From Apricaphanius iberus (taxonomy: Eukaryota > Chordata > Actinopteri > Cyprinodontiformes > Aphaniidae), in assembly GCA_028564705.1 (NCBI GenBank), contig JAPXFQ010001502.1, forward strand, positions 310,001-374,000: a DNA stretch of 64,000 nt. Direction: 5' to 3'. The position numbers were made by a program, and so were the translations under genes. Below are positions 21,511 to 32,548 of the stretch, in pieces. Position 1 is the first letter of the stretch; every line of letters begins with the position of its first letter. Under the pieces are notes generated by a model. That model worked only from the letters and a program-made list of their open reading frames with translations, did no database searches and was not told the DNA's origin.

Positions 21511-23181
21511 CTATTTAATTCCAACGAACTCAGCAGTGGTTCCGTAATCGAAAAGCCAAACCCCAGCGTAAAGCGGCTGACTAAATGAGGTCTTGATTTT
21601 GAGGAGGAGACTCATTTTCTTAGAGATGCTATAGAACGACAGAGTACCTAACTTGTAGTTGATGTACACTCCTACTCTGGAGGAAACTGGACCGGAGACT
21701 GGAGTTTTAACATTCTTGTGAGAAAAGGAGTAACTTTTTGTATCACAGTGCAAAGCCCAGGATCTGGTGTTGTGTCCAAATCCGCATCTTTCCGACGTGT
21801 CTGTTCTGAAAATGTTTTTGTATGCGATGGCAACTTCAATCTCTCCCCCTTTCCACTCTACCTCCCAGTAGCAACGTCCATTCAGGCTGCCACTGCTCAG
21901 AACTTGACAAAAATAAGTGAATCTGTCTGGATGATCAGCGTAAGGCTGCTGTTGGTTCATTAATGTTGCTCTTTTGTTCCCCTCAGATAGCAACAGAAAT
22001 TTGTTTGCTGTGTTTGGGTCCAGGGTGATTTGCTGTGAATATTTTAAAAAGTCAGCTCTGGTCTTTGGCTCTGGTTCTGGGATTAGAACGTCTAAGTAAC
22101 TCATTGTCAGCGAGACGTTTGTCTTTATCTCTTTCAGAATGTCTTCTACAACAATTTTACCTCTTGACACAGCTACTGTTACATCCTCAAAGTATCTCAG
22201 AGGACGAATCTTGATGCTGGATGAGTTTGTAGACTCACTGAGTGCTGACAGTGAGGGGTAGTTGTGGAGAAACTGGTTGTGATCCTCTGTGTTTGAGAGC
22301 TGCTCCAGCTCAGCGTCTTTCCTCTTCAGCTCAGTGATCTCCTGCTCCAGCTTCTCCTGAAGCTTTTTGACTCGAGTCACTTCAGTTTCCTGCTGGGATC
22401 TGATCTGCTGCTTCACATCAGAGCTTCTTTTCTGGAGGAGACTGATCAGCTCAGTGAAGATCTTCTCACTGTCCTCCACTGCTTTATCAGCAGAGACATT
22501 GATGGCCTCCACCTCCTGATGAAGCAGCTTCACATCGTTCTCTTGGTCCTGGATTCTCTGCTGAAAATTCCTTCGCTTTACCTCAAGCTTCTTTTGCTTC
22601 TCAGCTCTTTCTTCTGCAACTGGGACTGTTTCGTGGCCTTTATGTTCCTCCATTAAGCAGAGATAACAGATACACTGCTGATCAGTACGGCAGAAGATCT
22701 TCATCACCTCATCATGAAGAGAGCAGATGTTCTCCTGGAGATTCTTGGACGGATTCACCAGCTTGTGTCTCTGAAACCGAGCAATGTCATAGTGAGGTTG
22801 AAGGTGATTCTCACAGTAAGAAACCAAACAGACCAGACAGGACTTGACAGCTTTCATCTTCCTCCCAGTGCAGACATCACAGGCCACATCTTCAAGTCCA
22901 GCATAGCAGTGATCAGCTGGAGCAGCTTGGAGTCCAGTCTTCTTCAGCTCCTCCACCAGCTCCATCAACATGAGGTTTTTCTCCAGGACAGGCTTCAGTG
23001 GAAAGGTTTCTCTGCACTGAGGGCAGATGTGGATTTTCTTGTGATATTCTCCAGCCCAGAAGTCTTCGATGCAGGTCATGCAGTAGCTGTGTCCACATGG
23101 AATAGTCACCGGATCCTTCAGCAGATCCAAACAGATCGGACAAGATACCACCAAATCCATCTCTTCTCCTTGCACTGCCAT
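21511..23181 (-). CDS. TRIM-C: RING / B-box1 / B-box2 / coiled-coil / PRY-SPRY protein (TRIM16/TRIM25-like fish TRIM)
   Basis: Intronless gene, 556 residues, starting at the ATG at 23181 (MAVQGEEMDL). The RING finger begins at C14-x2-C17 and ends with CPQC near residue 53. B-box 1 follows (CDVCTGRK...CENH). B-box 2 is intact, with ligands visible in FCRTDQQCICYLC and EEHKGH. A coiled coil rich in Glu, Lys and Gln spans about 190-310, and PRY-SPRY (ITLDPNTANKF, GRCYWEVEW, ending AEFVGIK) the last ~180 residues. It is therefore a complete-looking E3 ubiquitin ligase of the fish TRIM expansion. Its N-terminal two-thirds are close to TRIM-A, while the SPRY is much more diverged. A role in antiviral or innate signalling is inferred from the family only. 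The SPRY ligand cannot be read from sequence. Confidence 0.92.
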   Translation of the reverse strand: MAVQGEEMDLVVSCPICLDLLKDPVTIPCGHSYCMTCIEDFWAGEYHKKIHICPQCRETFPLKPVLEKNLMLMELVEELKKTGLQAAPADHCYAGLEDVACDVCTGRKMKAVKSCLVCLVSYCENHLQPHYDIARFQRHKLVNPSKNLQENICSLHDEVMKIFCRTDQQCICYLCLMEEHKGHETVPVAEERAEKQKKLEVKRRNFQQRIQDQENDVKLLHQEVEAINVSADKAVEDSEKIFTELISLLQKRSSDVKQQIRSQQETEVTRVKKLQEKLEQEITELKRKDAELEQLSNTEDHNQFLHNYPSLSALSESTNSSSIKIRPLRYFEDVTVAVSRGKIVVEDILKEIKTNVSLTMSYLDVLIPEPEPKTRADFLKYSQQITLDPNTANKFLLLSEGNKRATLMNQQQPYADHPDRFTYFCQVLSSGSLNGRCYWEVEWKGGEIEVAIAYKNIFRTDTSERCGFGHNTRSWALHCDTKSYSFSHKNVKTPVSGPVSSRVGVYINYKLGTLSFYSISKKMSLLLKIKTSFSQPLYAGVWLFDYGTTAEFVGIK

Positions 23182-23603
23182 TTCCTACTTTAACAAGTCT
23201 TTTTAAAACAACAATTGCCTCCACTGCAAATGTATCTGTTCCTAAAGCAGAAAAACACAATCTTCTCCCATAAGCAGGAGTATTCAGTACTTGGACATTT
23301 CAGATTCTGCTGTGCGTCTCTGTGAATCCGCTAACCTACTTTTTAGGAAGGAGGAACCTCTGCAGGGAGATTTATAATTATGTTATCAACCATCAGCTTG
23401 CACTTTGAACTTTTTACAGCATAATTAGACACCTCATAAACCTGCCAAAAATGTATCTCGGGTCATGTGACAAATGGCAAACACTTCTTTAATAAACAAA
23501 ACATTCTTTTTACATGACTTTCTAAAGATTCACATAATGAGATGGTTATTTTCTGGTTCAATTAAAAGTCTTGTCTTTTCAGTGAAAAAGCAACATTACC
23601 GCC
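23182..23603. other. Upstream region of TRIM-C
   Basis: This is the presumed promoter/5' UTR of TRIM-C. Unlike TRIM-A, no ISRE-like match was seen by eye. No other feature was recognised. Confidence 0.4.
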
Positions 23604-23647
23604 ATGTGCATACCCCTCCATAATACAATATGGAGGGGTATGCACAT
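23604..23647. repeat. Perfect 19-bp hairpin with a 6-base loop
   Basis: The arm 23604-23622 (ATGTGCATACCCCTCCATA) and the arm 23629-23647 are exact complements, separated by ATACAA. Transcribed from either strand it would fold into a perfect stem. Origin unknown: it may be a snap-back or MITE relic, or a small-RNA precursor-like structure. Confidence 0.85.
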
Positions 23648-25670
23648 CTAATACAGACATCAGAGATTAATAAAATGAGCAGCTGGACATACCCATATAC
23701 AAACTGAAGTAAAAAATGTGATTTTATAGATATTCTTTTCAAATTTGAAATGTGAGTAGTCAACAAGTTATTTTGTTGGGACATGGTGTGTTTCAGTCCA
23801 ACTACCCACTGCAGCTATAGACACCTTCATTTTCACAGAGAAAATTTAGGCGAGGACAAAGAAATTTATTTTATTCTATCAGTTCTATAGTTAGTTTTTA
23901 TTAGTAATAGCAACAGTGATTCTGGCTGCTATGGGTTACATGTTACATGCACAAACAGCCCAAACTTGTTTTTATACTCCATATAGGGTTTAATAAACAA
24001 CAATAATTCTTATTTGGAGGTCATGTTACATGTGATTTATCCAAAAGATTTTAATTAAAACATCATAACAAGTGTAATAGAACAATTTTCAGATAAAATT
24101 GGAAAAAAAGATGCTCATGCTCATCAGCATCAGATTAGAGACACACTTTGTAACTTATACAACATAAAAACACATTTTCGAAGCTTTTTTGTCAACACAC
24201 CATTTATGATATTAATTTTTGAAGCTGTCACTGCATGGGAGGGTCCAGCTGCTGAAAATCTCCCTATAAAACTTTTCTCCCGTGGTTCGCCTGCCCAGAA
24301 GTACTGACTGAGTTTCACTGTATGGCAGTACACTACATGCTACCAAATTATATAAACAAACTGATGCCACCAAAGAAACCAAAGAAGATGATATCAGATT
24401 AAGCGAGGAAAAGATATTGGGCTTCAAAAGCTGTAGCAAGAGCAGCCTGGTTCCAAAGCTGACAGCTGCTGGAGCTTCACTGCTGGAGAAGGTTTGCTAA
24501 CCCCTGATTCACACCAGGAGCAGAACGGATGTGGAAGGTGTCTTTTCTGCGTACGTTGTAAATCAGGGGTAAGAAAAGCTGCAGCATGATGAGCCACAGA
24601 GCCAGAGGCTGAGCTGAGCCAGCTTCTCAATTCATCACCAGAGTACCTCCCGCTGTTCATCCTGCTGCCTCAAAAAGCAGCAAGCAACAAGATGACACAG
24701 GTCAGACAACACTTCCTTCCCTACACTGCTGTGAAAGATCTTTTATGTCAAAATTTTGCTCATTTTAGGTGATAGCTACTTACCCAAATAGGATTAGCTT
24801 CTAAAACCCAGTGTTACAACTTTTCAGTGTTGTGTGGTCAGCTGCTGTGAATGAGGCGTAGAGATATAAGGGGATGTACTACGGATGCTGAACTAGTCGT
24901 ATTGCTACTGGATTGGTAAATAAATGCTTTTTTCTGGGGTTGAGTTTGGTTTGGCATGATGATGTGATACAGTGGCGGAAAAACTGTTTGGCAGTTAACT
25001 TACTGAGATGCCGTTAGTTTGATGTTTTTGTTGGATGGTGAGCTTGTAAACCATGCGTACACTTGTTCAGATGTGCTCAATAGAGATTTGTTTTTATGAC
25101 AGTGACTTTACTCCGAAAGCCCTGAGAGCGCAACAGAGGGCAAAAAACTGCAAAGTTACAGAGTGTGTCTTCAATAGCAGGGCTGCTCTGTGGCTACATT
25201 TTAAATATACATAAGTTAAAGAGAGAGGTGATTGAACCTTAAAGTTTCCCAATCCAGTTACTCATGTTTTTCTTTTGACAATGCTGATTTTAATTATGTC
25301 CCTTTAATGATACCTAAGAGCTACCCTCATGCTAAGCTGAGGTGGTAGTGGTAAATTCCAAGTCGGATGTTGATACAAATGTTACTTTTATTTATAAAGT
25401 AGTATCCTGTAGCATAAGAAAGATTAGCAAAATGGCTTACCTTTGTAACTTAATAGTTATGATTAATAATGTATCCTTATCAAAATTATTGATAATGTTA
25501 GAATTTCATGCACTTAGTGTTCCTACATGCACATCTAAATCCAGGTTTTAGCAGAAATTGGACTAATGGTATAGCTGATTTGAGGGTTGAGTCCCAGTTT
25601 ACATGCCACTCAGAAAATCGAATTATTAAATAAATTTCGCTTGACTCTGCAACACTAGGTGGCAGCTAGG
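23648..25670. other. Gene-free stretch with one mini inverted-repeat element
   Basis: At 24498-24572 the ends TAACCCCTGATTCACA and TGTAAATCAGGGGTAA are inverted copies (14 of 16), making a 75-bp MITE-like unit. The rest is AT-rich with no recognised gene. Confidence 0.5.
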
Positions 25671-25673
25671 GCT

Positions 25674-25790
25674 GGGTATCGATTCAAATTTCAAGAATCG
25701 ATTTGATTTCGATTCTCAAGAGTTAGAATCAATTATCAGGATCCAATCCGAGGGAAGTTATATTAACCCTTTTAGACACAAGACTTAAAA
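25674..25790. repeat. DNA-transposon terminal fragments
   Basis: 25674-25745 (GGGCTGGGTATCGATTC...) is a widespread fish repeat terminus of hAT-like type. At 25763 TTAACCCTTTTAGACAC follows, resembling the TTAA-CCC boundary at 8336. Neither has a visible partner end or a transposase. Confidence 0.4.
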
Positions 25791-25944
25791 CGGCCGTCTG
25801 GACTTTTCCTTCTTATTTCAGCTGTAAAAAGGGCAAACTGTTCTAAAAAATAAAATATACTTTTTAAACTTGCAATCCGATATAATTCAGTTTCTATAAG
25901 AATTAATCCAGAAAATATTATTTTTTTTCTACACAGCACTAGAT

Positions 25945-25978
25945 GTGAAAGGGTGCATATCGCTATGCACCCTTTCAC
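25945..25978. repeat. Perfect 15-bp hairpin with a 4-base loop
   Basis: GTGAAAGGGTGCATA (25945-25959) and TATGCACCCTTTCAC (25964-25978) are exact complements around the loop TCGC. No T-run typical of a terminator follows, and eukaryotic context makes that reading irrelevant anyway. Confidence 0.85.
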
Positions 25979-25979
25979 G

Positions 25980-27100
25980 TTGACATTCTCCCCGTTGGAC
26001 TAGAACACAGATAGTAAAGAAATGCTGAAGTCGATGAAGCAGACAGAGTAAAAGCACGATATGCACAATGAGCAAAGAAATGGACGACAACAACGCTGCA
26101 GCACAGAACATTCTGTAAGAACGGCGCTGTTTGATTGTGTTGCACTCATTGTTGCACTTGGTCTGCTCGGTTATTGCTGTTCCCGTTTCAACTTCCTGAA
26201 GTTCGAGTTCGAAGGCTTCCAAAAGCTCGGTGACTGGTGTTGAGCGTAAAAATGCAAAAAATATGAATCTCCAAATGTCTTATCTGGGTAGCTTAGTCCG
26301 ATTTCTCAAAATCTGATTTCTCAAAGTCCAGTTTGGTTGGACTTAAGGTGAGCTAAGGTGTAGCCTATACATGTATTTCAAAAGTCCGATTTATCTCGGA
26401 CTAAAACAATAATTCTAATTTCTCTTGCCGCATGTAAACGCACAGACTAACAAGTTGTGGGACCACCTGATAAGCAGGGTTATTGCTGGACAAATAAATT
26501 CATCTTAATGTGGTGAAATCACAGATCAGTATGTGCAGGAGAGAATCCATCACTGATGGACGGTTTAAATTGCACACATACACAGAATAAGCACCAACAA
26601 CTTCTCTCCATGGTACGATAAGTTATCAACACAGTTACTGTACAACCACCTGCACGTTTATTTCAAAGGAGACCTTTGTACAATGAGATCCTTGATTGCT
26701 GTGATTTTAACTAAACAATGCAAATGTCAAGAGACTTCAACAAAAACTTTATTTTTTTAATCAGTCTTTATATAACCACTAATTACTTGGTCGAAGGTGC
26801 GAACCCAATCAGTGAAAACTGAAACTGAATTAAAACGTGATTAAACAAACTGTGAAAATCAACTAGGTCATTGCAGCTTTCTTATTTATTGCACTTTCCT
26901 TCTAAAGAACTAGTTTCAGCACAAGCAGGAAATTGGTCACATTACAGGTGGAAAATCCCATTAATGATTTATGTTGTTCTCTCCAGCTTTAAAGGTGTGT
27001 CTAGACTTTATATCCACTGTAAATCTGTAGCTATCTTCACCAAATGAGGAAGTTGGCGCTTAATATTTTTTCCCCGCTCTCCAGGAAGCTGTTTTTAAAA
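25980..27100. other. Gene-free stretch
   Basis: No gene was recognised. Around 26295-26405 the phrase TAGTCCGA appears in both orientations (with CTCGGACTA), which suggests another degraded MITE. Confidence 0.4.
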
Positions 27101-30100
27101 GCTAATATTCTCTTTTAATTAAAGGGACAACAGTTCACAGTGGTGTCACTGCATGACTTTTATTTCACAGTTTAACTCATCTTTTCTCAACACAAATGAG
27201 GGACTTTTCACTTCCACCCAGCAAACATACAAGTTGTTTTTTTTTACCTTCAACACGTAAACATTACAGCTTATTGTGAGCATAAAACATGTCTGTAATA
27301 TGTCATCAGAAAACACTGCTGTGGCCACTGTTCCTTCATGTAAAAACTGGACTCATTTTCTCAAAGGCATCTCAGGAATGAAACCCTTTTTAACCATATA
27401 ATGTGTTTAAAACCATATATTTCAGTTAACGTTTTGTAGCAGAGTAAAATGAAACACGATACTAAATCCGACATTTCTTTTGAGAAAAAATAGCCCAGTT
27501 TGCTTCAGAGTTCAGATTTCTGTCACTTCATGTAAATGAAAATCAGTTTCAATCAACAATGAGGCTTAAAGTGATGTAAACACACACACACACACAAAAC
27601 AAACATGTAGGGCCCAAATAAGTAAAGCCACCTGAGTCAATCTGCTTTGGAAAAATTCAGTTCAGTCATCGCTTATCTTTGATCTCCACGCGGCACGGTT
27701 CAACAATCAACATGACCTCAACACTGCATGTCAATAAAACAATGTATGTGGTGTAAAGAGAACCAATATCCAGGCATCAATGGAAAGTTGTCTTTTTTAT
27801 AACCTGGAGTTTTCCTTCACCATTATTGGTTACCTGCCAGTGAGACAAAAAATGCAGGAAAAAGTGGCGAAAAACTAAGAAAAAAATGTTGGTGAATATA
27901 CCACAAAATGCATCTGAAGATGAATTTAACTATTGCAGGCGTTTATTTTTTATAACAAAATAAATTTGAGAAATTACTTCTTTAATTGAAATTCCCATGA
28001 ACTGAACAGATTTTTCCTCTTGTTCTTGACCCAGGTGTCGACAGGACGGACAACAACAACTGAAGGCTCCTCTTGGTTTGGTATAAAGCAAAGTGAAAAG
28101 AATTAAGACCACTGGGTTCATAGCAGGCATAGAAGGTCAAAGGTTGAGCCGTCCATCCAGAGTTTGGCTGAAGTTTTTCTCCAAAGTAACAGCTCAGAAA
28201 GACGCGCTTGTTTGCAACACTTGATGCAATCTTACACCCCTAGTGATAAGTGGTGGAGTCTGGGACGGTTAATAAGTTAAAGTGTGACTTGGAAGATCTT
28301 TTAGAAGGTGGCAACAATAGATTCTGAGGTCATTTGAAACTTTTAAAGCCAATCCAGATACACTTATCTGGCTGATTATTTTTGTAAAGATTGACATGAA
28401 CACTCAGCAGAAAATCTGCTCATCAGCAAAGTACAAAGGTGCTCCATTTATGCACAAGAGTATAAACTAATCTAAATCAAATTTTCATTATCATATAAAA
28501 TAATTACAATCCCAGGCTGCTCCTAATGATGTAATACTTCAGTCTAAACTCTTCACTTAAACTTGAAAATAGTAATAAGCTGCTGTTTGGGGCTTCCAGA
28601 CAATCAAGGTCCTCCCTTACGTGCTTGAATTTTAACACAGACCACAGATCGAATATTTTTGTTTGTTTACTGAGACCAAAGTTAAACTTGGTTTGACGAT
28701 TTTAGCTCAGATAATTTCAAATACTTTAAATTTAAATTGTCTGAAATATCAGTGTTTGTTTTTGAAGGTCGGACAATAATCTTGACCCCATTCTCTCAGT
28801 TTTCAGTGGAAATTCAATAAAACTTGTAACAGAATGAGGGACCCAAAATCAAATTCTGCTCAAGGTCCCAAAAAGTATTGGGCCAGCCCTGGTAACAGTA
28901 TTTATATAGGCCAGTTTCTACTTTTTTTTACCAGTGAAAACCAAAAGATTGGATGGTCCCTTTATTAAATTCAAATATCTCATTTTAACTAGAAGATAAC
29001 TCCAGCTAAAATAGATGGAATGAATCCGATCCAACTTGGACGTTTGTAGCTTCAGCCAAACTCTGAGTGAGCGGCTCCAACCGAAGGTCAAGGCCATGGA
29101 AAGGTTGCATCACTGCATCAGGTCAACGCTTTTATTCAGACACTTTCTATTCAAGTTTTAGAGACAGGAACTGCTTTCCCTCGATGCAAAAAAATCACCC
29201 ACCTCTTTCCCAAAAGCTAACACATCGAACAAACACCCATCTCTAGACAGACAGCGTCATGGAAAGTGCAAATGGAGACGAACGTCTGTTGGATGTAACA
29301 TGATTATATATGAAAGAAAGAGATTCTTCTATGTGTTTGCTACCAAATCTGAGAGAGAACCCCTTCCTTACAGGGCGCCAAAACCCATTAGGAACCCTGA
29401 ATCCCAAATATCTGGGTGTTTCTTTTTATTTAATAGCGACCTAAATACTGAAATTACATTTTAAATCGTTCATTAATAATGGGGAAAATTATTTTCTTCA
29501 TCCAAGAAAAGTCTTTAGGTAGGATGTTTATCCGGGCGTCTACGATGAGATTGTTCTCTTCATTTTAACACTATTTCTTTAATCTGCTACCATTTTCCTA
29601 CTTCACAAAAGACTCACACAGACACCGACAGACAGGACGATATTTACAGTATTTACAGCATCTTTTTTTTAACCTTTTATCTAAAATGATATAAAGTGAG
29701 GAGAAGCAAAGAGCTTAATCTGGACCGGAGCGTGCCCTTAATGTCAGTCCGACTGCAGGAACCTCAAAGGGACGCCTGAAGTGTTCAGAAGATAAAAACG
29801 GAGGTTCAGACGTCGGCCGGTTGATCGGGAATAAAACAAAAAACGTCTGGATGTAGGTGAAGGTTTGAAGAAGCACGAGAAAGCAGAACTTAAAGACGAT
29901 TCAAAGGCTGAATCCCATTTCCAACCATTTCCCTTTAGTTTTTAACAAGGTTCTGACACAAAACATTTAATAATTTCTTGAAGCATTCTTAACTTTTACT
30001 AACAAAATATACATTACGTTTTAGCTTTAAATTCAGCAGAGTGGAAAAGGACAGTATCTGGATATACTTTATTATTCCACATAATTCTCTTGACATAATT

Positions 30101-32422
30101 TCTAATTCTTCTATTTCTGTCTGTAAAAAAACCCAGCAGCTTTAATATTTGGCGCGGTACCTAAATAAAGGCCGGTTTTGAAATGGTGACCAAACAGGAA
30201 GTACATGAGGCCACCTTTATTTATTACAGGACAGAGAAGAGATTGCAAAGACACTATCTAAAAAGTGATTGGCATCATTTTCGGGTTGTACGCGAGCATT
30301 TTGACTAATATGTACATCGATATGTTGCTAGTTTAGAAAGTGTCGCTATTCGATAAACTCCCTCAATTTTTAAAGGAAGTAAATGTTTAATATGAATCCT
30401 GCTATCTTCTATTAATTTCCTGTTATTTTAACTCTTTCACTTTGTATTCAAACATATTGGATCTTAGTAACTATATTTTGGATTTTACACCGCATCATGA
30501 TTTTTTTATTTAATTTTAGGTCCGTCTTGGCCCACTATATTAAAACCACACCCAGCTTTAACCCCTGATGTGAAAGGCTAGTTCAGATTTTAAATCAGCA
30601 CGTATTTACCCAACCCCCACTAAAAATGTACAACAAAAGTAGGCATAGAGGATGCTAAACACCTTTTTAACAAGCCAGGAACAATTTTTTCACATGCATG
30701 CTAAGTATAATCTCCAACCAAGAATTACATTCCAGAAACAGATATATTGTGATGACGATTGAGTGTTACTTCACCCGTTTTCTTGATCGTTAACGTGGGG
30801 CTGAATCATTTAGAAACTTCAGCTTTAATGTCTGTTGGGTTGCTTCTGATGGGGTTTCTTTAACGGTAAAGAGCCATCAAGATGATGTGTGCTTATAACT
30901 GGTTCTCGCCTGAAAACCAGCAACTTATTGGCTCACTTCATTAAACGGGTCCGAATACTTACAGAGATATCATAACCAGAACCCATTGTGACTTCAAAGC
31001 AAGCATCAACGATACCATCTGAGTATTATAGAATAGGTATGGTGACTTGGAAATGGGACTCAGCTTCACTGTTAAAAGAAACGGACGTAATGAAGTTGCA
31101 TCATTGTTTTCAGGTTTGATTTTCCTAAAGGAAAAGTAGAAACTTTCCTGTTTATAAGATCTTTGATGCCTTCGTTTCTCCATGATTCCGAGAATCAACT
31201 CAAACCTGAGTCGATGAACAGATGAACATTTGTGAAAATAAAAGGTTTCCCTGGGGGAGAAGCCGAAGCGATGAGACTACGTGGACGTTTAGAGACACTG
31301 AATGAATCGGCAGCGCAAATAGGCACAGTGCTCAAATTTCTCCTCGGCTTGTGGATGGCAAGGCGAGGAAGAGGAAAGGAGTCTTTAGGGCCATCGAAGG
31401 AGAGAAAGGAAGGGGATACATCTTCAGATAAATGGAAGACATCCTGGTTCACCAGGAACTTCAGGGAAGGTTCTTCCTCACCCAGAGCATTAATGAATGA
31501 CTCGGCCGTGTGTTAATTGACCAGCTTCCGATGAGATCTCTGTTTCAGAGGTATAGCCATGGCCGTCGATCAGGTCCAATCAGAGGAGAGTCCAATAGCA
31601 CCTTCATGGTGTCCCTGTGTTCCTCCTTCAAGCAGCAGGGGTTGGGTTCAGTAGTAGGGCCCATCAGCAGCAGAGACGGGCCTTGTGCAAAACCTTCACG
31701 AGATCAACTGGCACACACTCTGCACCAGAAGATGGCGATGAACTGGATCTAATACTGGAGAAACTGGTTTGAGATATGTAAAGGGGAAAACCAGTCCATG
31801 TCATAGGAGCAAAGTAGAGGAAAAAAAAAAACCTTTTAGTTTCCTGTAAATCAAAGGAACGAATCAAGACGGGTTTCCAGGTAGAACAGCATGAGCTGGT
31901 GATCCAAGTTAAATGTGATCCATAACTAAACCAACAGATCTGAGGTTATAGGTTAAGTTTCCATGGAGGAAAACAGGATCCGATTTTTTTTTTTTTTTAA
32001 ATCACCAAATAAGAACGGAGATACCGACTTGGTCCAGTTTTTAAGCACCATGTGTTTAGATGACGGACGTTTGAGAACCTTCCTGCTAGACTGAATTCAC
32101 GAGCTTATTACTAGAGCTGAACGAAAATACTCCAGTTCTAGGAGTATTCAGTAGATCTTATAGCAGGTTGATTTTTACGTCTCACATGACGGACGTCTCT
32201 GGGAGGATTAACTTCACTCGATATGTATTCAGTCACTAGATGAGGAATTTAAATGTTCTAGACGGAAACTTTAACTGTTCGACTCTCCTAACGATGTATC
32301 GTAGCCGGTCACCATGGAGATGGTCGGTTTCCAGTAGATAAATGGAGATGTTGCCTTGAGGAAGAGTATTTGGCTCTTAGGTGGTGAAGATTTCCTCTCC
32401 AGGCTGGATGGTCTCTGCAGAC
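27100..32422 (-). other. dclk2: Region downstream of the dclk2 stop; probable long 3' UTR
   Basis: This stretch directly follows the dclk2 stop codon and contains no recognisable gene or LINE. Minus-strand AATAAA signals occur, for example as TTTATT on the plus strand at 27159-27164 and near 29436. Any of these could be the polyadenylation site, so the 3' UTR length is unknown. A (CA) run lies at 27580-27596. I looked for an extra dclk2 exon coding GKLKQHFN or TALDKE and saw none. Confidence 0.4.
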
Positions 32423-32548
32423 CTAGACTAGAGGTGAGGGAACTTGTTTGGTCTCCAGGACTGGAGATTCTCGATCGGATTCATGCGCGTTTTCAGTGAT
32501 GTGGTCTTCAGGGCCACTCACAGTGTTGGACTCTGCCGGGGCCTCGTC
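32423..32548 (-). CDS. dclk2: dclk2 coding exon 15 (C-terminal tail, stop)
   Basis: Residues 686-726, ending at the TAG at 32425-32423. Acceptor TTGCAG|GACGAG, phase 0. The first residues, DEAPAESN, resemble the start of the mammalian tail (DDASQENN). The rest ([20 protein letters not shown]...) does not. A perfect donor consensus GTGAGT lies inside the exon at 32521-32516, so this tail may be one of several isoforms. Confidence 0.8.
   Translation of the reverse strand, partial: DEAPAESNTVSGPEDHITENAHESDRESPVLETKQVPSPLV

Noticed and set aside
22714..23260. Open frames of 115 and 159 codons overlapping TRIM-C
   Set aside because: They are other-frame or other-strand shadows of the RING/B-box coding region, without domains of their own.
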